A stretch of DNA of 64,000 nt, from assembly GCA_037013495.1 (NCBI GenBank), contig CM072810.1:35617843-35681842 (forward strand), read 5' to 3'. The translations under genes and the position numbers were made by a program. Position 1 is the first letter of the stretch; the number at the start of each line of letters is the position of its first letter. The stretch is from Hippophae tibetana. Taxonomy: Eukaryota > Streptophyta > Magnoliopsida > Rosales > Elaeagnaceae. The notes beneath the pieces were generated by a model. It saw only the letters and a list, made by a program, of their open reading frames with translations. It was not told the DNA's origin and did no database searches. Below are positions 13,227 through 25,500 of the stretch, one piece after another.

Positions 13227-13818
13227 ATGCAGCTGAACAAAAATTTTGAACTCTATATCATGCAAGAGGATGAAACTTTGAACAAATTCTACGCAGGTTT
13301 TTCAATCATTATCAACTACTCGTACAATTTGGATGGACCTATTTGGAAAAAAAAGTAGATTGACAAAATTGTTGTTAGCCTACATTATCATTTTCAAGAA
13401 AAAGATACCTTGCTTAAATCCATATAGAAGGCATGTGAACTTACTATTAAATGAATCAGTTGGGAAATTATTCGAACTGCATTATTTGTTGCCAAGATGA
13501 TAGCAATCCACTTTCGCGGATGGAAAGAGCTTGACTTTATAGATATCAAGTATAGTGGTACGCGCGAAGCAATTTTGACACAATTGTTAGAATTGATGAA
13601 TCTAATACCAATGAAGAAAAAAATATCTATACTTTCGCATAGATTTACTAAATTTCTTAGAAAGAATAAACCCATTTTTAGGGATTTTCAAAAAAGGTAA
13701 TCTGAGCTCTAAAATGATTATTTCAATGAATTTATAGTTGTATTTCTTCCAAGCTACTTCAAACATTTCGGAGACCACTCATATAGGCATTTGAGCAAAA
13801 AAAAATAAATCTAGAACT
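13227..13818 (+). repeat. Longest monomer in the window, 592 bp
   Basis: The distance between the anchors at 13227 and 13819 is 592 bp, the largest spacing in the array. The excess is partly explained by a long A-run after TTGAGC near 13796-13805, where the following monomer reads AAATAAATCTAG instead of ACTAAATCTAG. A further A insertion lies in GAAGAAAAAAATATC near 13614-13624. Both fit polymerase slippage at A-tracts. Confidence 0.8.
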
Positions 13819-15539
13819 ATGCAGCTGAACATAAATTTTGAACTCTATATCATGCAAGAGGATGAAACTTTGAACAAATTCTATGCAGGTTTTTCAATCA
13901 ATTTCAGCTACCCATACAATTTGGATGGACATATTTGGAAAAAAAAGTAGATTGAGAAAATTGTTGTTAGTCTACATTATCATTTTCAAGAAAAAGATAC
14001 CTTGCTTAAATCCATATAGAAGGCCTGTTAACTTACTGATAAATGAATCAGTTGGGAAATTATTCGAACTGCATCACTTGTTACCAAGATGATGGCAATC
14101 CATTGTCGTGCACGGATAGAGCATGACTTTATAGACATCAAGTATAGTGGTACGAGCGAAGCTATTTTGACACAATTGTTAGAAATGATGAATCTACTAC
14201 CAATGAAGAGAAAATATCTATACTCTCCCATAGATTTACTAAATTTCTTAGAAAGAATAAACCCATTTTTAGGGATTTTCAAAAAAGGTAATCCGAGCTC
14301 TAAAATGATTATTTCAATGAATTTATAGTTGTATTTCTTCCAAGATACTTCAAACATATCGGAGACCACTCATATAGGCATTTGAGCAAAAAACTAAATC
14401 TAGAACTATGCAGCTGAATAGAAATTTTGAACTCTATATCATGCAAGAAGATGAAACTTTGACCAAATTCTACGCAGGTTTTTCAATCATTATCAACTAC
14501 TCGTACAATTTGGATGGACCTATTTGAAAAAAAAAGTAGATTGAGAAAATTGTTGTTAGCCTACAATATCATTTTCAAGAAAAAGATACCTTGCTTAAAT
14601 CCATATAGAAGGCCAGTTAACTTACTGTTAAATGAATCAGTTGGGAAATTATTCGAACTACATCACTTGTTACCAAGATGATGGCAATCCATTGTCGTGC
14701 ACGGAAAGAGCTTGACTTTATAGACATCAAGTATAGTGGTACGAGCAAAGCTATTTTGACACAATTGTTAGAAATGATGAATCTAATACCAATGAAGAGA
14801 AAATAGCTATACTTTCCCATAGATTTACTAAATTTCTTAGAAGAAAAAACCCATTTTGAAGGATTTTCGAAAAAGGTAATCCGAGCTCTAAAATAAGTAT
14901 TTCAATGAATTTATAATTGTATTTCTTCCAAGCAACTTCAAACATTTTGGAGACCACTCATATAGGCATTTGAGCAAAAAAAATAAATCTAGAACAATGC
15001 AGCTGAACATAAATTTTGAACTCTATATCATGCAAGAGGATGAAACTTTGAACAAATTTTATGCAGGTTTTTCAATCAATTTCAGCTACGCATACAATTT
15101 GGATGGACATATTTGGAAAAAAAAGTAGATTGAGAAAATTGTTGTTAGTCTACATTATCATTTTCAAGAAAAAGATACCTTGCTTAAATCCATATAGAAG
15201 GCCTGTTAACTTACTGATAAATGAATCAGTTGGGAAATTATTCGAACTGCATCACTTGTTACCAAGATGATGGCAATCCATTGTCGTGCACGGATAGAGC
15301 ATGACTTTATAGACATCAAGTATAGTGGTACGAGCGAAGCTATTTTGACACAACTGTTAGAAATGATGAATCTAATACCAATGAAGAGAAAATATCTATA
15401 CTCTCCCATAGATTTACTAAATTTCTTAGAAAGAATAAACCCATTTTTAGGGATTTTCAAAAAAGGTAATCCGAGCTCTAAAATGATTATTTCAATGAAT
15501 TTATAGTTGTATTTCTTCCAAGATACTTCAAACATTTTG

Positions 15540-15840
15540 GAGACCACTCATATAGGCATTTGAGCAAAAAACTAAATCTAGAACTATGCAGCTGAATAGA
15601 AATTTTGAACTCTATATCATGCAAGAGGATGAAACTTTGACCAAATTCTACGCAGGTTTTTCAATCATTATCAACTACCCGTACAATTTGGATGGACCTA
15701 TTTGGAAAAAAAAGTAGATTGAGAAAATTGTTGTTAGCCTACATTATCATTTCCAAGAAAAAGATACCTTGCTTGAATCCATATAGAAGGCATGTGAACT
15801 TACTATTAAATGAATCAGTTGGGAAATTATTCGAACTGCA
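15540..15840 (+). pseudogene. Decayed LTR-retrotransposon gag fragment (UBN2-like core), present in every monomer
   Basis: Seen: translation from 15586 reads FELYIMQEDET at codons 7-17, FYAGFS at 21-26, YNLD at 33-36, EKIVVSL at 46-52, HF at 55-56, then LTIK-stop-ISWEII at about 72-82. In-frame stops fall at codons 44, 67 and 76. ETTHIG lies just upstream at 15540-15557, one frame over. Known: plant UBN2-type gag domains have a similar order: a threonine-histidine-glycine motif, F-E-x-x-x-M-x-E-x-E-T, an asparagine-leucine pair, an R-K-I-L-x-S-L box, and a leucine-rich end. The spacing between these points matches my knowledge of the family without gaps, apart from the one frameshift. Inferred: the satellite arose by amplifying part of a gag gene. 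The same fragment occurs from about anchor -46 to anchor +254 in all copies. It is not functional. Which element lineage (Ty1/copia or other) is unknown. Confidence 0.6.
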
Positions 15841-16174
15841 TTATTTGTTGCCAAGATGATAGCAATCCACTTTCGCGGATGGAAAGAGCTTGACTTTATA
15901 GACATCAAGTATAGTGGTACGAGCGAAGCAATTTCGACACAATTGTTAGAATTGATGAATCTAATACCAATGAAGAGAAAATATCTATACTTTCGCATAG
16001 ATTTACTAAATTTCTTAGAAAGAATAAACCCATTTTTAGGGATTTTCAAAAAAGGTAATCTGAGCTCTAAAATGATTATTTCAATGAATTTATAGTTGTA
16101 TTTCTTCCAAGCTACTTCAAACATTTCGGAGACCACTCATATAGGCATTTGAGCAAAAAACTAAATCTAGAACT
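15586..16174 (+). repeat. Representative satellite monomer (B type), 589 bp
   Basis: This is one complete unit from one ATGCAGCTGAA anchor to the base before the next, chosen because its reading frames are easy to follow. The first half (offsets 0 to +254) continues the gag-like frame that starts just upstream. The B-type diagnostic block CTTTCGCGGATGG lies after GCAATCCA near offset +285. A gag-linker-like segment lies at offsets +368 to +472. The SacI-like motif GAGCTC follows the linker, and the last ~100 bp contain TTGTATTTCTTCCAAG, where subfamilies differ in the next bases (CTACTTC, CAACTTC, ATACTTC or CGACTTC). 589 is 3x196+1, so a frame that ran through a monomer would re-enter the next copy one base out of phase. 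Confidence 0.95.
15954..16058 (+). pseudogene. Second gag-like segment: acidic/basic linker after the UBN2 core
   Basis: Seen: in the frame starting at 15954 the sequence reads DESNTNEEKI followed by SILSHRFTKFLRKNK and FRDFQKR, then a stop. Thus a short acidic stretch precedes a basic stretch with alternating phenylalanines. Known: in many plant gag proteins an acidic linker and then a basic R-F-x-K-F-L-R-type stretch lie between the UBN2 domain and the zinc knuckle. Inferred: this is the downstream part of the same ancestral gag, one frameshift away from the core. It sits at offsets +368 to +472 of each monomer. In a subfamily confined to 14.4-36.8 kb this segment has a further one-base deletion. 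No CCHC zinc-knuckle pattern is visible after it. Similarity is weaker than for the core. Confidence 0.42.
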
Positions 16175-17255
16175 ATGCAGCTGAATAGAAATTTTGAACT
16201 CTATATCATGCAAGAGGATGAAACTCTGACCAAATTCTATGCAGGTTTTTCAATCATTATCAACTACTCGTACAATTTGGATGGACCTATTTGAAAAAAA
16301 AAGTAGATTGAGAAAATTGTTGTTAGCCTACAATATCATTTTCGAGAAAAAGATACCTTGCTTAAATCCATATAGAAGGCCAGTTAACTTACTGTTAAAT
16401 GAATCAGTTGGGAAATTATTCGAACTACATCACTTGTTACCAAGATGATGGCAATCCATTGTCGTGCACGGAAAGAGTTTGACTTTATAGACATCAAGTA
16501 TAGTGGTACGAGCGAAGCTATTTTGACACAATTGTTAGAAATGATGAATCTAATACCAATGAAGAGAAAATAGCTATACTTTCCCATAGATTTACTAAAT
16601 TTCTTAGAAGAAAAAACCCATTTTTAGGGATTTTCGAAAAAGGTAATCCGAGCTCTAAAATAAGTATTTCAATGAATTTATAGTTGTATTTCTTCCAAGC
16701 AACTTCAAACATTTTGGAGACCACTCATATAGGCATTTGAGCAAAATAAATAAATCTAGAACTATGCAGCTGAACATAAATTTTGAACTCTATATCATGC
16801 AAGAGGATGAAACTTTGAACAAATTCTATACAGGTTTTTCAATCAATTTCAGCTACCCATACAATTTGGATGGACATATTTGGAAAAAAAAGTAGATTGA
16901 GAAAATTGTTGTTAGTCTACATTATCATTTTCAAGAAAAAGATACCTTGCTTAAATCCATATAGAAGGCCTGTTAACTTACTGATAAATGAATCAGTTGG
17001 GAAATTATTCGAACTGCATCACTTGTTACCAAGATGATGGCAATCCATTGTCTTGCACGGATAGAGCATGACTTTATAGACATCAAGTATAGTGGTACGA
17101 GCGAAGCTATTTTGACACAATTGTTAGAAATGATGAATCTAATACCAATGAAGAGAAAATATCTATACTCTCCCATAGATTTACTAAATTTCTTAGAAAG
17201 AATAAACCCATTTTTAGGGATTTTCAAAAAAGGTAATCCGAGCTCTAAAATGATT

Positions 17256-20200
17256 ATTTCAATGAATTTATAGTTGTATTTCTTCCAAGATACTTCAAAC
17301 ATTTTGGAGACCACTCATATAGGCATTTGAGCAAAAAACTAAATCTAGAACTATGCAGCTGAATAGAAATTTTGAACTCTATATCATGCAAGAGGATGAA
17401 ACTTTGACCAAATTCTACGCAGGTTTTTCAATCATTATCAACTAACCGTACAATTTGGATGGACCTATTTGGAAAAAAAAGTAGATTGAGAAAATTGTTG
17501 TTAGCCTACATTATCATTTCCAAGAAAAAGATACCTTGCTTGAATCCATATAGAAGTCATGTGAACTTACTATTAAATGAATCAGTTGGGAAATTATTCG
17601 AACTGCATTATTTGTTGCCAAGATGATAGCAATCCACTTTCGCGGATGGAAAGAGCTTGACTTTATAGACATCAAGTATAGTGGTACGAGCGAAGCAATT
17701 TCGACACAATTGTTAGAATTGATGAATCTAATACCAATGATGAGAAAATATCTATACTTTCGCATAGATTTACTAAATTTCTTAGAAAGAATAAAACCAT
17801 TTTTAGGGATTTTCAAAAAAGGTAATCTGAGCTCTAAAATGATTATTTCAATGAATTTATAGTTGTATTTCTTCCAAGCTACTTCAAACATTTCGGAGAC
17901 CACTCATATAGGCATTTGAGCAAAAAACTAAATCTAGAACTATGCAGCTGAACATAAATTTTGAACTCTATATCATGCAAGAGGATGAAACTTTGACCAA
18001 ATTCTACGCAGGTTTTTCAATCATTATCAACTACCCGTACAATTTGGATGGACCTATTTGGAAAAAAAAGTAGATTGAGAAAATTGTTGTTAGCCTACAT
18101 TATCATTTCCAAGAAAAAGATACCTTGCTTAAATCCATATAGAAGGCATGTGAACTTACTATTAAATGAATCAGTTGGGAAATTATTCGAACTGCATTTT
18201 TTATTGCCAAGATGATAGCAATCCAGTTTCGCGGATGGAAAGAGCTTGACTTTATAGACATCAAGTATAGTGGTACGAGCGAAGCAATTTTGACACAATT
18301 GTTAGAATTGATTAATCTAATACCAATGAAGAGAAAATATCTATACTTTCGCATAGATTTACTAAATTTCTTAGAAAGAATAAACCCATTTTTAGGGATT
18401 TTCAAAAAAACTAATCTGAGCTCTAAAATGATTATTTCAATGAATTTATAGTTGTATTTCTTCCAAGCTACTTCAAACATTTCGGAGACCACTCATATAG
18501 GCATTTGAGCAAAAAACTAAATCTAGAACTATGCAGCTGAACATAAATTTTGAACTCTATATCATGCAAGAGGATGAAACTTTGAACAAATTCTATACAG
18601 GTTTTTCAATCAATTTCAGCTACCCGTACAATTTGGATGGACCTATTTGGAAAAAAAAGTAGATTGAGAAAATTGTTGTTAGCCTACATTATCATTTCCA
18701 AGAAAAAGATACCTTGCTTAAATCCATATAGAAGGCATGTGAACTTACTATTAAATGAATCAGTTGGGAAATTATTCGAACTGCATTATTTGTTGCCAAG
18801 ATGATAGCAATCCACTTTCGCGGATGGAAAGAGCTTGACTTTATAGACATCAAGTATAGTGGTACGAGCGAAGCAATTTTGACACAATTGTTAGAATTGA
18901 TGAATCTAATACCAATGAAGAGAAAATATCTATACTCTCCCATAGATTTACTAAATTTCTTAGAAAGAATAAAACCATTTTTAGGGATTTTCAAAAAAGG
19001 TAATCTGAGCTCTAAAATGATTATTTCAATGAATTTATAGTTGTATTTCTTCCAAGCTACTTCAAACATTTCGGAGACCACTCATATAGGCATTTGAGCA
19101 AAAAACTAAATCTAGAACTATGCAGCTGAACATAAATTTTGAACTCTATATCATGCAAGAGGATGAAACTTTGACCAAATTCTACGCAGGTTTTTCAATC
19201 ATTATCAACTACCCGTACAATTTGGATGGACCTATTTGGAAAAAAAAGTAGATTGAGAAAATTGTTGTTAGCCTACATTATCATTTCCAAGAAAAAGATA
19301 CCTTGCTTAAATCCATATAGAAGGCATGTGAACTTACTATTAAATGAATCAGTTGGGAAATTATTCGAACTGCATTTTTTATTGCCAAGATGATAGCAAT
19401 CCAGTTTCGCGGATGGAAAGAGCTTGACTTTATAGACATCAAGTATAGTGGTACGAGCGAAGCAATTTTGACACAATTGTTAGAATTGATTAATCTAATA
19501 CCAATGAAGAGAAAATATCTATACTTTCGCATAGATTTGCTAAATTTCTTAGAAAGAATAAACCCATTTTTAGGGATTTTCAAAAAAGGTAATCTGAGCT
19601 CTAAAATGATTATTTCAATGAATTTATAGTTGTATTTCTTCCAAGCTACTTCAAACATTTCGGAGACCACTCATATAGGCATTTGAGCAAAAAACTAAAT
19701 CTAGAACTATGCAGCTGAACATAAATTTTGAACTCTATATCATGCATGAGGATGAAACTTTGAACAAATTCTACGCAGGTTTTTCAATCATTATCAACTA
19801 CTCGTACAATTTGGATGGACCTATTTGAAAAAAAAAAGTAGATTGAGAAAATTGTTGTTAGCCTACAATATCATTTTCGAGAAAAAGATACCTTGCTTAA
19901 ATCCATATAGAAGGCATGTGAACTTACTATTAAATGAATCAGTTGGGAAATTATTCGAACTACATCACTTGTTACCAAGATGATGGCAATCCAGTTTCGC
20001 GGATGGAAAGAGTTTGACTTTATAGACATCAAGTATAGTGGTACGAGCGAAGCTATTTTGACACAATTGTTAGAAATGATGAATCTAATACCAATGAAGA
20101 GAAAATAGCTATACTTTCCCATAGATTTACTAAATTTCTTAGAAGAAAAAACCCATTTTTAGGGATTTTCGAAAAAGGTAATCTGAGCTCTAAAATAAGT

Positions 20201-22557
20201 ATTTCAATGAATTTATAGTTGTATTTCTTCCAAGCAACTTCAAACATTTTGGAGACCACTCATTTAGGCATTTGAGCAAAAAAAATAAATCTAGAACTAT
20301 GCAGCTGAACATAAATTTTGAACTCTATATCATGCAAGAGGATGAAACTTTGAACAAATTCTATACAGGTTTTTCAATCAATTTCAGCTACCCATACAAT
20401 TTGGATGGACCTATTTGAAAAAAAAAGTAGATTGAGAAAATTGTTGTTAGTCTACATTCTCATTTTCAAGAAAAAGATACCTTGCTTAAATCCATATAGA
20501 AGGCCTGTTAACTTACTGTTAAATGAATCAGTTGGGAAATTATTCGAACTACATCACTTGTTACCAAGATGATGGCAATCCATTGTCGTGCACGGATAGA
20601 GCATGACTTTATAGACATCAATTATAGTGGTACGAGCGAAGCTATTTTGACACAATTGTTAGAAATGATGAATCTAATACCAATGAAGAGAAAATAGCTA
20701 TACTTTCCCATAGATTTACTAAATTTCTTAGAAAGAATAAACCCATTTTTAGGGATTTGCAAAAAAGGTAATCCGAGCTCTAAAATGATTATTTCAATGA
20801 ATTTATAGTTGTATTTCTTCCAAGATACTTCAAACATTTTGGAGACCACTCATATAGGCATTTGAGCAAAAAACTAAATCTAGAACTATGCAGCTGAATA
20901 GAAATTTTGAACTCTATATCATGCAAGAGGATGAAACTTTGACCAAATTCTACGCAGGTTTTTCAATCATTATCAACTACCCGTACAATTTGGATGGACC
21001 TATTTGGAAAAAAAAGTAGATTGAGAAAATTGTTGTTAGCCTACATTATCATTTCCAAGAAAAAGATACCTTGCTTAAATCCATATAGAAGGTATGTGAA
21101 CTTACTATTAAATGAATCAGTTGGGAAATTATTCGAACTGCATTATTTGTTGCCAAGATGATAGCAATCCACTTTCGCGGATGGAAAGAGCTTGACTTTA
21201 TAGACATCAAGTATAGTGGTACGAGCGAAGCAATTTCGACACAATTGTTAGAATTGATGAATCTAATACCAATGAAGAGAAAATATCTATACTTTCGCAT
21301 AGATTTACTAAATTTCTTAGAAAGAATAAACCCATTTTTAGGGATTTTCAAAAAAGGTAATCTGAGCTCTAAAATGATTATTTCAATGAATTTATAGTTG
21401 TATTTCTTCCAAGCTACTTCAAACATTTCGGAGACCACTCATATAGGCATTTGAGCAAAAAACTAAATCTAGAACTATGCAGCTGAACATAAATTTTGAA
21501 CTCTATATCATGCAAGAGGATGAAACTTTGACCAAATTCTACGCAGGTTTTTCAATCATTATCAACTACCCGTACAATTTGGATGGACCTATTTGGAAAA
21601 AAAAGTAGATTGAGAAAATTGTTGTTAGCCTACATTATCATTTCCAAGAAAAAGATACCTTGCTTAAATCCATATAGAAGGCATGTGAACTTACTATTAA
21701 ATGAATCAGTTGGGAAATTATTCGAACTGCATTTTTTATTGCCAAGATGATAGCAATCCAGTTTCGCGGATGGAAAGAGCTTGACTTTATAGACATCAAG
21801 TATAGTGGTACGAGCGAAGCAATTTTGACACAATTGTTAGAATTGATTAATCTAATACCAATGAAGAGAAAATATCTATACTTTCGCATAGATTTACTAA
21901 ATTTCTTAGAAAGAATAAACCCATTTTTAGGGATTTTCAAAAAAGGTAATCTGAGCTCTAAAATGATTATTTCAATGAATTTATAGTTGTATTTCTTCCA
22001 AGCTACTTCAAACATTTCGGAGACCACTCATATAGGCATTTGAGCAAAAAACTAAATCTAGAACTATGCAGCTGAACATAAATTTTGAACTCTATATCAT
22101 GCATGAGGATGAAACTTTGAACAAATTCTACGCAGGTTTTTCAATCATTATCAACTACTCGTACAATTTGGATGGACCTATTTGAAAAAAAAAAGTAGAT
22201 TGAGAAAATTGTTGTTAGCCTACAATATCATTTTCGAGAAAAAGATACCTTGCTTAAATCCATATAGAAGGCCAGTTAACTTACTGTTAAATGAATCAGT
22301 TGGGAAATGATTCGAACTACATCACTTGTTACCAAGATGATGGCAATCCATTGTCGTGCACGGAAAGAGTTTGACTTTATAGACATCAAGTATAGTGGTA
22401 CGAGCGAAGCTATTTTGACACAATTGTTAGAAATGATGAATCTAATACCAATGAAGAGAAAATAGCTATACTTTCCCATAGATTTACTAAATTTCTTAGA
22501 AGAAAAAACCCATTTTTAGGGATTTTCGAAAAAGGTAATCCGAGCTCTAAAATAAGT
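17256..22557 (+). repeat. 9-monomer higher-order repeat, copy 1 (5,302 bp)
   Basis: This nine-monomer block is followed directly by its copy. Anchors are at 17353, 17942, 18531, 19120, 19709, 20299, 20888, 21477 and 22066, each matched exactly 5,302 bp later. Boundaries are placed in TATTTCAATGAATTTATAG...AAGATACTTC, a stretch common to several monomers, so they are accurate to a few tens of bases. Reading the copies against each other I noticed only two substitutions: A at 17445 versus C at 22747, and C at 21231 versus A at 26533. Confidence 0.93.
19709..20298 (+). repeat. Chimeric A/B monomer with several switches
   Basis: Within about 110 bp (19905-20012) this monomer alternates subfamily markers. 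It has the B-type GGCATGTGAACTTACTATT, then A-type ACTACATCACTTGTTACC and GATGATGG, then B-type CAGTTTCGCGGATGG, then A-type AGAGTTTGAC with GAAAATAGC downstream. A pure A relative with the same flanks lies at 22066. Short patches of this kind are typical of gene conversion between repeats. The same chimera occurs at 25011 because it lies inside the 5,302-bp duplication. Confidence 0.82.
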
Positions 22558-25500
22558 ATTTCAATGAATTTATAGTTGTATTTCTTCCAAGATACTTCAA
22601 ACATTTTGGAGACCACTCATATAGGCATTTGAGCAAAAAACTAAATCTAGAACTATGCAGCTGAATAGAAATTTTGAACTCTATATCATGCAAGAGGATG
22701 AAACTTTGACCAAATTCTACGCAGGTTTTTCAATCATTATCAACTACCCGTACAATTTGGATGGACCTATTTGGAAAAAAAAGTAGATTGAGAAAATTGT
22801 TGTTAGCCTACATTATCATTTCCAAGAAAAAGATACCTTGCTTGAATCCATATAGAAGTCATGTGAACTTACTATTAAATGAATCAGTTGGGAAATTATT
22901 CGAACTGCATTATTTGTTGCCAAGATGATAGCAATCCACTTTCGCGGATGGAAAGAGCTTGACTTTATAGACATCAAGTATAGTGGTACGAGCGAAGCAA
23001 TTTCGACACAATTGTTAGAATTGATGAATCTAATACCAATGATGAGAAAATATCTATACTTTCGCATAGATTTACTAAATTTCTTAGAAAGAATAAAACC
23101 ATTTTTAGGGATTTTCAAAAAAGGTAATCTGAGCTCTAAAATGATTATTTCAATGAATTTATAGTTGTATTTCTTCCAAGCTACTTCAAACATTTCGGAG
23201 ACCACTCATATAGGCATTTGAGCAAAAAACTAAATCTAGAACTATGCAGCTGAACATAAATTTTGAACTCTATATCATGCAAGAGGATGAAACTTTGACC
23301 AAATTCTACGCAGGTTTTTCAATCATTATCAACTACCCGTACAATTTGGATGGACCTATTTGGAAAAAAAAGTAGATTGAGAAAATTGTTGTTAGCCTAC
23401 ATTATCATTTCCAAGAAAAAGATACCTTGCTTAAATCCATATAGAAGGCATGTGAACTTACTATTAAATGAATCAGTTGGGAAATTATTCGAACTGCATT
23501 TTTTATTGCCAAGATGATAGCAATCCAGTTTCGCGGATGGAAAGAGCTTGACTTTATAGACATCAAGTATAGTGGTACGAGCGAAGCAATTTTGACACAA
23601 TTGTTAGAATTGATTAATCTAATACCAATGAAGAGAAAATATCTATACTTTCGCATAGATTTACTAAATTTCTTAGAAAGAATAAACCCATTTTTAGGGA
23701 TTTTCAAAAAAACTAATCTGAGCTCTAAAATGATTATTTCAATGAATTTATAGTTGTATTTCTTCCAAGCTACTTCAAACATTTCGGAGACCACTCATAT
23801 AGGCATTTGAGCAAAAAACTAAATCTAGAACTATGCAGCTGAACATAAATTTTGAACTCTATATCATGCAAGAGGATGAAACTTTGAACAAATTCTATAC
23901 AGGTTTTTCAATCAATTTCAGCTACCCGTACAATTTGGATGGACCTATTTGGAAAAAAAAGTAGATTGAGAAAATTGTTGTTAGCCTACATTATCATTTC
24001 CAAGAAAAAGATACCTTGCTTAAATCCATATAGAAGGCATGTGAACTTACTATTAAATGAATCAGTTGGGAAATTATTCGAACTGCATTATTTGTTGCCA
24101 AGATGATAGCAATCCACTTTCGCGGATGGAAAGAGCTTGACTTTATAGACATCAAGTATAGTGGTACGAGCGAAGCAATTTTGACACAATTGTTAGAATT
24201 GATGAATCTAATACCAATGAAGAGAAAATATCTATACTCTCCCATAGATTTACTAAATTTCTTAGAAAGAATAAAACCATTTTTAGGGATTTTCAAAAAA
24301 GGTAATCTGAGCTCTAAAATGATTATTTCAATGAATTTATAGTTGTATTTCTTCCAAGCTACTTCAAACATTTCGGAGACCACTCATATAGGCATTTGAG
24401 CAAAAAACTAAATCTAGAACTATGCAGCTGAACATAAATTTTGAACTCTATATCATGCAAGAGGATGAAACTTTGACCAAATTCTACGCAGGTTTTTCAA
24501 TCATTATCAACTACCCGTACAATTTGGATGGACCTATTTGGAAAAAAAAGTAGATTGAGAAAATTGTTGTTAGCCTACATTATCATTTCCAAGAAAAAGA
24601 TACCTTGCTTAAATCCATATAGAAGGCATGTGAACTTACTATTAAATGAATCAGTTGGGAAATTATTCGAACTGCATTTTTTATTGCCAAGATGATAGCA
24701 ATCCAGTTTCGCGGATGGAAAGAGCTTGACTTTATAGACATCAAGTATAGTGGTACGAGCGAAGCAATTTTGACACAATTGTTAGAATTGATTAATCTAA
24801 TACCAATGAAGAGAAAATATCTATACTTTCGCATAGATTTGCTAAATTTCTTAGAAAGAATAAACCCATTTTTAGGGATTTTCAAAAAAGGTAATCTGAG
24901 CTCTAAAATGATTATTTCAATGAATTTATAGTTGTATTTCTTCCAAGCTACTTCAAACATTTCGGAGACCACTCATATAGGCATTTGAGCAAAAAACTAA
25001 ATCTAGAACTATGCAGCTGAACATAAATTTTGAACTCTATATCATGCATGAGGATGAAACTTTGAACAAATTCTACGCAGGTTTTTCAATCATTATCAAC
25101 TACTCGTACAATTTGGATGGACCTATTTGAAAAAAAAAAGTAGATTGAGAAAATTGTTGTTAGCCTACAATATCATTTTCGAGAAAAAGATACCTTGCTT
25201 AAATCCATATAGAAGGCATGTGAACTTACTATTAAATGAATCAGTTGGGAAATTATTCGAACTACATCACTTGTTACCAAGATGATGGCAATCCAGTTTC
25301 GCGGATGGAAAGAGTTTGACTTTATAGACATCAAGTATAGTGGTACGAGCGAAGCTATTTTGACACAATTGTTAGAAATGATGAATCTAATACCAATGAA
25401 GAGAAAATAGCTATACTTTCCCATAGATTTACTAAATTTCTTAGAAGAAAAAACCCATTTTTAGGGATTTTCGAAAAAGGTAATCTGAGCTCTAAAATAA

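Larger units (their letters stand above)
1..13818 (+). repeat. Left array domain, heterogeneous monomers
   Basis: Anchors are at 270, 860, 1449, 2038, 2627, 3216, 3805, 4395, 4984, 5574, 6162, 6751, 7341, 7929, 8518, 9106, 9695, 10284, 10872, 11460, 12049, 12638 and 13227. A- and B-type monomers are mixed, and private substitutions look more numerous than further right. I see no single higher-order period across the domain, only local echoes. Two are annotated separately: an 8-monomer echo and a 588-bp doubling. The variant with a one-base deletion in the linker (CTTAGAAGAAAAAACCC) is absent here. This is the pattern expected of an older or less recently homogenised part of an array. Confidence 0.8.
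13819..17255 (+). repeat. Mixed A/B monomer block before the 9-monomer duplication
   Basis: Anchors are at 13819, 14408, 14997, 15586, 16175 and 16764. Most monomers are A type (GTCGTGCAC or a one-base variant), and 15586 is B type. From 14408 onward a new A subfamily appears, with CTTAGAAGAAAAAACCC in place of CTTAGAAAGAATAAACCC. Part of this block (about 14640-17270) recurs 14,728 bp downstream at about 29370-31998, 25 monomers away, sharing for example AATTTATAATTG. Since 17256-27859 is itself a duplication, the separation before that event would have been about 9,426 bp, or 16 monomers. Confidence 0.78.

Noticed and set aside
15870-15890. CENP-B box-like motif around TTTCGCGGATGG
   Set aside because: Only the TTCG start fits. 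The required downstream A and CGGG positions do not match on either strand.
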